From positions 3,224,001-3,288,000 of the forward strand of contig AP014718.1 of NCBI GenBank assembly GCA_002370555.1: a DNA stretch of 64,000 bases, given 5' to 3'. Both the position numbers and the translations under genes were made by a program. Shown here piece after piece: positions 57,193-64,000 of this stretch (positions are counted from its first letter, which is position 1; every line of letters begins with the position of its first letter). A model generated the notes under the pieces. The model had not been told where the DNA came from. It saw nothing but the letters and a program-made list of their open reading frames with translations, and made no database searches. This DNA comes from Arthrobacter sp. Hiyo4 (lineage in GTDB: Bacteria; Actinomycetota; Actinomycetes; Actinomycetales; Micrococcaceae).

Positions 57193-58109
57193 CTACTTCA
57201 CGGCGCCGAGTGAGAGGCCCTGGACGAGCTTGTCCTGAGCGGCGAAGCCGGCAAACAGCACGGGAAGGGAGATCACGACGGCGGCGGCGCAGACCTTGGC
57301 GAGGAAGAGGCCCTGGCTGGAGACAAACCCGGTGAGGAAGACCGGCGCGGTTCCGGCCATTACGCCGGTGAGGACACGGGCCAGCAGCAGTTCGTTCCAG
57401 CTGAAGATGAAGCAGATTAGTGCCGTCGCGGCGATGCCGGGCATGGCGACGGGAGCGATGATCTTGCGGAGGGTGAGGAGCAGGCCGGCGCCGTCGATCT
57501 GGGCGGCTTCCAGCATTTCCACCGGCACTTCGGCGAGGAAGGAGCGCATCATCCAGACCGCAATGGGCAGGTTCATTGACGTGTACATCAGGATCAGGAA
57601 CCAGATGTTGTCCAGTGCGCCCACCGTCTTGGCGAACAGGAACAGCGGCAGTATCGCCGCGACCACCGGCATCATTTTCGTGGAGAGGAAGAAGAACATC
57701 ACGTCGGTCCACTTCTTGACCGGCCTGATGGACAGTGCGTACGCCGCGGGGATGGCCAGGGCCAGGACAACGACCGTGGACAGGATGGATGCAGTTGCCG
57801 AGTTGATCAGCGGCGGCCAGGGGCTCACCCCGGAGCTTGCGCCAAAGAACTCCGCGTAGGCGTCCAGGGTCAGGTTCGCCGCGACAGACGGCGGGTTCGT
57901 GGCGGCGTCCGTTTCGGAGTGGAACGACGTCAGGATCATCCACAGGACCGGGGCGGCGAACAGCAGGGCGAGCAGCCAGGCGGCGAGGCCGGCGGCGGTG
58001 TTGTTGCGGGTGGGGTCCATGCGGGACTTGCCGCGCCGCCGGGCCCGACGTTCATTGCGGTGGGGCCAGCGGGCGTGTTGCGGGGTGCGGCAGGGGTGAG
58101 GGTGCTCAT
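57193..58109 (-). CDS. ABC transporter permease, MalG/CUT1 type (one frameshift)
   Basis: About 306 residues after restoring one base near 58050 joins MSTLTPAAPRNTP to RRRGKSRMDPTRNNTAAG. Six helices; the EAA loop reads EMLEAAQIDGAGLLLTLRKIIAPVAMPG. The start is ATG 58109 behind AAGGAGG, overlapping the upstream permease by four bases. It is the second membrane subunit of a carbohydrate importer, probably for sorbitol or mannitol. The ATPase (MsiK-like) is not encoded here. Confidence 0.9.
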
Positions 58110-59074
58110 CGTGCTGCCTCCTTCTTGAAGAGCGAAAAGACGGTGCGGAGGGCGAAGGTCGCCACGATGATGGTGCCGATGACCACCACGACACCGGCGG
58201 CTGAGGCCAGGCCGTATTCGTTGGCGAAGTAGAAGGTCTGGTAGATGGCGTAGGGCAGGTTGGCGGTGCCCAGGCCGCCAGACGTAAGCGTGAACACTGC
58301 ATCGAAGTTCTGCACGATGTAGATGGCTCCGAGCAGGCCGCCGAGTTCCAGGTACTGGCGCAGGTGCGGCAGCGTGAGGTGGCGGAAGATCGCCCAGGGC
58401 GTGGCGCCGTCCATCTGGGCGGCTTCCATGGTGTCCATGGGCCGGGACTGAAGGCCCGCGAGCAGGATGAGCATCATGAACGGCGTCCACTGCCAGACCA
58501 GTGAGACGATCACAGCCATCAAGGGCGTTTGCGAGAGCAGGTCCGGCTGCGGCGGTGTGTCGCTGCCGAACAGTGACCAGATCCAGGTCAGGGTGCCGTT
58601 GATCAGGCCGTACGTGGGGTTGAGCAGGGCGTGCTTCCAGATGAGGGCCGCGGCTACGGGAACCACCAGGAACGGTGCAATCAGCAACGTGCGGGCGAGA
58701 CCGCGCCCAATGAACTTCTTGTCCAGCAGCAGTGCCAGCCCTAGCCCGATGAGCAGACTGGCCAGGACGACGGAGACGGTCAGCACGATGGTTGTGAAGA
58801 TGGCCTGGCGCAGGTCCGCGTTAGTGAGGACCTGGATGTAGTTGTCGAGCCCGGCGAACCCGGTCTGGTCCGGACGCAGGCTGTTCCAGTTGAGGAAGGA
58901 AATGATCAGGGTCACCACGAACGGCAGCTGGGTGACGATGATGAGGAAAATCAGGGCCGGCAGCAGCGGCGCACGCCGAGCCCAGGCCAGGGCGCGTTCA
59001 CGGGACCTGGCGTTCTTGGAAGGTTTCGTTGCGCTGTGCCCGGTGCGGGCGGTGCGCGCTGTTGCGGTAGTCAT
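58106..59074 (-). CDS. ABC transporter permease, MalF/CUT1 type
   Basis: 322 residues with six helices: LLPALIFLIIVTQLPFVVTLI at the start, and EAA loop DTMEAAQMDGATPWAIFRHLTLPHL. First membrane subunit of the CUT1-type importer; pairs with the next permease. SFLNWNSLRPDQTGFAGLDNY matches polyol importers such as SmoF. Intact; overlaps the downstream permease gene by four bases. Confidence 0.93.
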   Translation of the reverse strand: MTTATARTARTGHSATKPSKNARSRERALAWARRAPLLPALIFLIIVTQLPFVVTLIISFLNWNSLRPDQTGFAGLDNYIQVLTNADLRQAIFTTIVLTVSVVLASLLIGLGLALLLDKKFIGRGLARTLLIAPFLVVPVAAALIWKHALLNPTYGLINGTLTWIWSLFGSDTPPQPDLLSQTPLMAVIVSLVWQWTPFMMLILLAGLQSRPMDTMEAAQMDGATPWAIFRHLTLPHLRQYLELGGLLGAIYIVQNFDAVFTLTSGGLGTANLPYAIYQTFYFANEYGLASAAGVVVVIGTIIVATFALRTVFSLFKKEAAR

Positions 59075-59135
59075 GGTGTTCTCCTGCGGTTCTGTGGCCC
59101 GCCTCCAGGCGGGCCACAGATCCGGTTGTGGGGGG

Positions 59136-60484
59136 TTACTTCTTGTACTTGTCGCCGATTTTCTGGGCAGCTTCCTGGCCCTTGGCCAGTGCGTCAGCCA
59201 CGGTGCCCTGGCCGGCGATGGCCGAGCTCACACCCTGGGAGACAGTGGTGCCCAGGTCGGCGAACTCGGGGATGCCGACGAACTGGATGCCAACCACGGG
59301 GCGTTCCTGAACGCCTGGATTCTTCGGGTCGGCGTTTTCAATGGCGGAGCGTTCTGCCTCGAAGAACGGGGCGGCCTTTTGGAAGTCGGCGTTCTCGTAG
59401 GTGGAGATGCGCTTGCCGGACGGAACCTTGGCCCAGCCCAGTTTTGACGCCACCAGTTCCTCGTACTCCTTCGAGCTTGCCCAGGCAATGAACTTGCCTG
59501 CTGCGTCCTGCTTCTTGGACGCAGCCTGGACGCCCCATGACCATGTCCACAGCCAGCCGGAGGAGTCAGTCTTCTTCACGGGAGCCTGGGCGTAACCGAT
59601 CTTGCCCTTCACCGGAGAAGCATCTGCTTCCAGGGCGCCGGCGGCTGACGTGGCGTCATACCACATGGCCACTTTGCTCTGGCTCATGTTGTTCAGGCAC
59701 TCGGTGAATCCGGCCTGGGCAGCGCCTGCTTCACCGTGCTCGCGCACCAGTTTGGTATAGAACTCTGTGGCCTCGGTGAATTCGGGGAGTTGACCTTGGC
59801 GTTCCAGTCCTTGTCGAACCAGGTGCCGCCGAAGGTGTTCACCACCGTGGTCAGCGGTGCGAAGACCTGGCCCCAGCCCGGCTGGCCACGGAGGCAGATG
59901 CCCTTCATTCCCGGGGCTGCGCCGTCGGCCTGCGCCGCTATCTCAGCCACCTCATCCCACGTGGGCTTCTCTGGCATCGTCAGGCCCTTGGCCTCCAGGA
60001 TGTCCTTCCGGTACATCAGGAAGGAGGATTCGCCGTAGAACGGTTCGCCATAGAGCTTGCCGTCCGTGCCGGTGAGGGAGGCTGTGTAGGCCGGCAGGAT
60101 GTCGTCCTGGTCGAACTCCGCGTCGTTGGCCACGCTGTCAAGCGGCGCGAGCCACTTGTTCGCGGAGTAGAACGGGATCTCGTAGTTGGACAGGGATGCG
60201 ACATCGTACTGGCCCGCCTGGCTGGAAAACTCCTGGCTGATCTTGGCCCGGACATCGTTCTCCGGCAGGATCGTGTAATTGACCTTGATGCCGGTGTCCT
60301 TGGTGAAGTTGTCAGCGGTGAGCTTCTGCAGGTCCTCCATTTGGGGGTTGTTCACCATCAGGACGTTGATGCTGTTTTGGTCCCCGGCGGTGGTCCCACC
60401 GCCGGCTCCGGAGCAGGCGGACGCAGACAGTGCAAGACACAGGGCACCGGCGGCCAGCGAGGCAGCGCGCATTTTTGAGCGCAT
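59136..60484 (-). CDS. Extracellular solute-binding lipoprotein of the polyol importer (one frameshift)
   Basis: About 450 residues after restoring a C near 59790. Lipobox LSASACSG after a 20-residue signal; AAGGAG six bases before ATG 60484 (a second ATG follows four codons later). SINVLMVNNPQMEDLQKLT and YGEPFYGESSFLMYRKDIL are typical of family 1 carbohydrate-binding proteins of the polyol branch. It captures the sugar alcohol for the two permeases. The operon faces an AraC regulator across a 269-base divergent region. Confidence 0.92.
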
Positions 60485-60753
60485 TAAGGACTCCTTTGTT
60501 CTTCATGGGGGTGCACAGTCACCTTGTTCCGGCTGCTTTGCCGAGGTAGGGACTGAAGCGGGCACTGGATCTACAAGTTGGTGTCCCGCTGATGTTCCTC
60601 AACATTAGGCCTGTGGGATAGGGCACAACTAGCGTCCTGGTTGCCAATTTCTGATACTTATTTTCCGGTCCATTTCGAGGCAGTAGGCGTTAGTCTGGGG
60701 AAAGATTGCCTAAAGCTGTCCATAATTCATAAGACCCAGTACGGAGATTCCCC

Positions 60754-61676
60754 ATGACTGCCGCGGACACCGCCGACGGAGCAACGGCCAGGCTGGCCGA
60801 ACGGCTGCTGGGAATGCGGGCCAGCCGGGAGGTCATCCCGGCGGACCCGCACCATTCGGTCCGGTGGCACGAGCATGACTACCCCACCGCGGCGGCCCGC
60901 TGGAATTACCACCCCGAGTACGAGATCCACCTGATCAGGAAAGGGACGGGCAAGTTCATTGTCGGGACCACATCGGCACGTTCGAGGCCGGGCATGTGTC
61001 CCTGGTGGGATCAGGACTGCCCCACGACTGGGTCAGCGACCTCGAACCCGGCGAGGTCATTGCCGGCCGGGACGCCCTGATCCAGTTCGACGGGAAGTGG
61101 GTGGAACAGACCGCCGAGCTGGTTCCGGAACTGGCCGAAATCAAGCCTCTGCTGGAACAATCAGCACGCGGGATCGAGTTCCTCGGGAGCACGGCCCGGG
61201 CTGCGGCTGCATCCATCGAAGCGATGGGCGCCTCCACCGGGCTGGGGCGGCTCCAGTACCTGCTGGAACTGTTTGCCATTCTTGCGCGCTCGCCGCAGGA
61301 CGACCGGCGCTACCTCGCTGACGAATGGTTCAGGCCGCAGCTGGACGGCCAGGCCGCGGCCGTGGTGGACATCGTCCTGGAGTACGTGTTCGGCAATCAC
61401 GCCGGCAGCGTCAAGATGTCCGAAGCGGCAGTGCTGGTGGGAATGCCCGAGCCGACGTTCTCGAAATACTTCAAGCGCGCCACCGGCCAGAATTTCAGCG
61501 ATCTGGTCCGGAAACTCCGCCTGGCCCATGCCCGGCGCCTGCTCGAGCACAGCGACAAACCCATCTCGGACATTTGCTATGAAGTCGGGTTTTCCAACCT
61601 GTCCAACTTCAACCGGCATTTCCTGAACGACGCCAGCGAAACGCCCCGGAGCTACCGCCAACGGATGCGGGGCTGA
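60754..61676 (+). CDS. AraC-family regulator of the polyol operon (one frameshift)
   Basis: About 308 residues after restoring a G near 60967. An N-terminal cupin-like sensing domain (ARWNYHPEYEIHLIRKGTGKFIVGDHIG) and two C-terminal AraC helix-turn-helix motifs (VKMSEAAVLVGMPEPTFSKYFKRATG; PISDICYEVGFSNLSNFNRHFLN). Divergent from the solute-binding protein gene, so it probably activates the polyol operon. Start ATG 60754 with GGAGA upstream. Confidence 0.9.
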
Positions 61677-61744
61677 CCAACATCCGACGTGCCCAAAGCG
61701 ACCGGCGGACTACAGTGGAATCCAACTTTTCGAGGAGGCTGTGC

Positions 61745-62168
61745 ATGGAGAACGAACCAACGTCGCCGCAGGCCAGCGATCCCGGGCCCTTCTATCACGG
61801 CACCAAAGCCGATCTGAGGCCTGGGGACCTGCTGAAACCCGGCAACACGTCGAATTACGGGGAGCGGAAGACTGCGAACTATGTCTATCTGACTGCCACG
61901 TTGGATGCGGCTACCTGGGGAGCCGAACTCGGCCTAGGCGAGGGACCGGGCAGGATCTACCGCGTGGAACCCACGGGCTCCTTTGAGGATGACCCCAATC
62001 TGACGGACAAGAAGTTCCCGGGCAACCCCACCAGGTCCTACCGAACCCGAGAGCCCTCAGGGTAATTGACGAGATCTTGGATTGGCAGCCCCATTCCCCG
62101 AGGTGCTTCAGGACATGCGGAACCACCTTGAAGAACTCAAACGGCTGGGCATCGAGGCTATCAACTGA
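61745..62168 (+). CDS. arr: Rifampin ADP-ribosyltransferase, Arr-like (two frameshifts)
   Basis: About 141 residues after restoring C residues near 62057 and 62099. Family signature GPFYHGTKADLRPGDLL, SNYGERKTANYVYLTATLDAA, GRIYRVEPTGSFEDDPNLTDKKFPGNPTRSYR, then REPLRVIDEILDWQPHSPE. Catalytic His in YHGTK and Asp in EDDPNLTDK are visible. Arr inactivates rifamycins by ADP-ribosylation; chromosomal copies are common in actinobacteria. AGGAGG before ATG 61745. Confidence 0.92.
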
Positions 62169-62996
62169 ACTCCTGCGGAGCGCACGACGGCGGGACCTCC
62201 CGCCGTCGTCCGCTCTCCGTTTCAGAGGGCTGCTTGGCGGCGATGAACTGCCGGATCCACGGGATGGTTTCCGGACGGTCCAGGTGGAGGCCGTGGCCGC
62301 CGCCGGGGACCTTGACCAGCGTGGAGCGGCGGATGTGCCGGTGCAGCTGGAGGGCGTTGGGCATGGGCGTCAGGGCGTCGTCGGTGCCGTGGAGGATGAG
62401 GGTGGGAGATTCGATGGAGCCGAGCCGGCTCCACGCATCGTGGTCCCGGCTGGCGCGGAAGTGGCGTGCCTTGGCCCAAGCGGAGGCCCGTGAGTTGAAG
62501 AAAGTTAGGACCGCCTCGGGGTGGTCGGCGGCCCATTCCGGCGCGAAGAACAGCGGTTCGAGGCGCGCGGTATCGCCGCTGACCAGCGCCTCCATGGTGT
62601 CCTTGGTGGGCTCGGCCCGGCCAGTGCGCCTCCGCTCGTCGCAGCAAGCATCAGCGCGCGAACACGCTGCGGGTGGTCGATGGCGAGCCACTGGGCCACC
62701 CGCCCGCCCATGGAGTGGCCGTACACGTGCGCACTGTCCACGTTCGCCGCTTTGAGGACTGCAGCCGCATCGGCAGCGAGGAGCCGCGTTGTGTAGCGGC
62801 CGGCGTCGCCATTGCTGCTCCCGCCGATCCCGCGGTGGTCGAAGCGGATGACGCGGAAATGCTCAGCGAGTGCCTTGGCCGTTGGTCCCCAGCCGTCCAT
62901 GGCTGTTGCCTGGCCGGCGATCAGGAGCAGGGGTTCGCCCTGCCCTTCTTCGACCCACGCCAGTTCGGCGCCGTCGGGTGCCAGGGCAATCTTCAC
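62161..62996 (-). CDS. Alpha/beta-hydrolase (one frameshift)
   Basis: About 270-278 residues after restoring one base near 62615. Nucleophile Ser in VYGHSMGGRVAQW, oxyanion HG/RF region VIRFDHRGIGGSS, acid in LILHGTDDALTP and His in GGGHGLHLDRPE. Substrate unknown; similar to 3-oxoadipate enol-lactonase-like hydrolases. The C-terminal 20 residues as read run through the family B hairpin; in a neighbouring frame the protein would end before it near 62222, which is more plausible. Confidence 0.82.
62184..62209. repeat. Hairpin repeat, family B copy 3
   Basis: Identical in stem and loop to copy 1 (54313-54338): ACGACGGCGGG, ACCT, CCCGCCGTCGT. Between the convergent arr and hydrolase genes, so it works as a bidirectional terminator. 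Confidence 0.88.
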
Positions 62997-63088
62997 CGTG
63001 ACACTCTATCTTTCCAGCGGTCGGGCCGCTGTGGTGCAGGGCACTGCGGACATAGACGGGCCAGCCCGGCAAGTTTTCCGGAGAGCCC

Positions 63089-63755
63089 TTAGTTTGCCAC
63101 TACCCAGATGGCTTCTGCCGCGGAGAGGCCCAGGTCAACGTCACGGTCCCCGACCCGAATCGTGGTCACATCCGCATACGGGCGGTGTGCCAATACTTGG
63201 AGCCGGGTGTCCGGTCCCAGCCCGAGCTGGGTGAAGTACCGGAGCATGTCCGCGTCCGCGTCCGAGATTCTTGTGATGGTGACCGTCCGTTCCGGCTCCA
63301 CGGAGGTCAGGGATCCCCTGCGGGCGATGCGGTAGCCCATTTCCCGAGGGGATCGGGTCTCCGTGCGGATCCCTGGTGGGGAAACCGAGCTTCTCGTCAA
63401 TGCGTTGGATCATGGTGTCGGAAACGGCGTGCTCGAGGATCTCGGCCTCGTCGTGCACTTCGTCCCAGCCGTATCCCAGAACCTGCACGAGGAATGTTTC
63501 CAGGAGGCGGTGCCTGCGCACCATTTCGACGGCGTGTGCCCGGCCGGCGGGCGTCAGTTCGATGCTGCCATAGGGGGCATGCGTGACCAGGCCCTGCTTG
63601 GCCAGCCGACGGATGCCGTCCGAAACGGTTGACGGTTTCACCGCCATCCGCTCGGCCATGGCGCCAACGGTGATGGGAGCCTCGGCCCATTCCGTTGAGG
63701 ACCAGATCATCTTCAGGTAGTCCTGCGCGGAAGCTGTCAGCTCGGAGACGGTCAT
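63089..63755 (-). CDS. DtxR-family metal-dependent regulator (one frameshift)
   Basis: About 223 residues after restoring one base near 63346 (IPS-REMGYRIA). Helix-turn-helix at about 25-60 (ITVGAMAERMAVKPSTVSDGIRRLAKQGLV), dimer/metal domain with HDEAEILEHAVSD, and a C-terminal SH3/FeoA-like domain (TRISDADADMLRYFTQLGLGPDTRLQVL). Manganese- or iron-sensing repressor. Divergent from a Tat-signal protein gene with a DtxR-box-like palindrome between them. Confidence 0.9.
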
Positions 63756-63782
63756 ATCCCCATATTACCCGCCGAACATGAA

Positions 63783-63800
63783 TGTTAGACTGGGCTAACA
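63783..63800. promoter_or_regulatory. DtxR-box-like operator
   Basis: TGTTAGACTGGGCTAACA: six-base perfect half-sites TGTTAG and CTAACA. Resembles the TTAGGnnAGnCTAA pattern of DtxR/IdeR sites. Lies between the DtxR gene and the gene at 63826. Confidence 0.7.
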
Positions 63801-63825
63801 AAACTGTTTGACTTACGGAGACGAA

Positions 63826-64000
63826 ATGGACGGCATGCCGAAACCAGCGGAAAAGACGCTGCCGACCCGGCGTGCCATGCTCACGGGAGCCGCGGCGTTC
63901 GCCGCCGCGCCTGCGCTTGCCGGCTGGGTGCCGTTGGATTCCAAGGATCCCGGACATCACGCCGGACACGGCACGGTGTCAGGTCAGGCAGCGAAGACTT
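63826..64000 (+). CDS. Tat-signal secreted protein, N-terminal part (3' end outside window)
   Basis: 58 residues visible. GGAG five bases before ATG. Twin Arg in LPTRRAMLTGAAAFAAAPA followed by a hydrophobic stretch and Ala-rich cleavage region, then a His-rich segment (DPGHHAGHG). Product unknown; secreted metalloproteins such as multicopper oxidases fit the His-rich start and the DtxR-type regulator. Too short to decide. Confidence 0.6.
   Translation, partial: MDGMPKPAEKTLPTRRAMLTGAAAFAAAPALAGWVPLDSKDPGHHAGHGTVSGQAAKT

Overview
The window is high-GC actinobacterial DNA, most likely Arthrobacter or a close Micrococcaceae relative (Pseudarthrobacter, Paenarthrobacter). This rests on gene content, gene order, the homodimeric AceE-type pyruvate dehydrogenase, GTG and TTG starts, and the style of the repeats; no rRNA or tRNA gene is present to confirm it. 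Most of the window is a nitrogen-scavenging and C2-carbon region: purine and ureide breakdown to glyoxylate, followed by several routes that turn glyoxylate into central metabolites.

Layout. 1-0.6 kb: end of uraD, then uraH (urate to allantoin, late steps). 0.7-6.0 kb: an operator-controlled cluster (MFS transporter, GntR/FCD regulator, Asp/Glu-racemase-fold protein, hydantoinase-type amidohydrolase, maleate isomerase/arylmalonate decarboxylase-fold protein), the least understood system here. 6.2-9.0 kb: aceE. 9.1-16.3 kb: molybdenum hydroxylase block (MocA-like protein; an SDR; the remains of a permease and a racemase; fused 2Fe-2S/Mo subunit, FAD subunit and XdhC, probably xanthine dehydrogenase). 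16.6-23.7 kb: purine salvage and oxidation (AzgA-type permease, guanine deaminase, 8-oxoguanine deaminase-like enzyme, uricase, urate-type NCS2 permease). 23.8-29.9 kb: IclR regulator (AllR-like) divergent from malic enzyme, malate synthase A, a DUF6986 protein and ureidoglycine aminohydrolase. 30.1-31.8 kb: a second IclR regulator with formimidoylglutamase. 31.8-39.0 kb: miscellaneous genes (aldo/keto reductase remnant, XRE regulator, alpha-carbonic anhydrase, threonine dehydratase, RDD protein, AAA ATPase, DUF1905, broken F420-type reductase, CsbD). 39.2-44.2 kb: glycerate pathway (hyi, tartronate semialdehyde reductase, gcl, glycerate kinase). 44.3-51.4 kb: glycolate module (malate synthase G, GlcG, LctP-type permease, GlcD, GntR). 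51.4-53.7 kb: allantoinase and a winged-helix protein. 53.8-64 kb: Bcp peroxiredoxin, D-threonine aldolase-like enzyme, cupin, a polyol/sugar ABC operon with alcohol dehydrogenase and AraC regulator, rifampin ADP-ribosyltransferase, hydrolase, DtxR regulator and the start of a Tat-signal protein.

How it fits together: guanine and oxidised purines are deaminated, xanthine is oxidised to urate, urate goes to allantoin, allantoinase opens the ring and ureidoglycine aminohydrolase continues towards glyoxylate. Glyoxylate then either condenses with acetyl-CoA (malate synthases A and G), with malate decarboxylated to pyruvate, or passes through Gcl, tartronate semialdehyde and glycerate to glycerate kinase. 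A shared palindrome of the form TTTCC-N7-GGAAA lies next to most of these operons and is the probable operator of the IclR regulator.

Sequence quality is the main caution. About fifty genes-in-pieces arise from single missing bases, nearly all in short G or C runs, and they affect conserved genes such as aceE, gcl and uricase. Two inverted repeats also have one arm short by exactly one G/C. I therefore treat these frameshifts as probable consensus errors and annotate the restored genes. Separately, several loci look like true larger deletions or joins (10.77, 20.6, 38.19, 51.4 and 56.0 kb), which could be real or misassembled.
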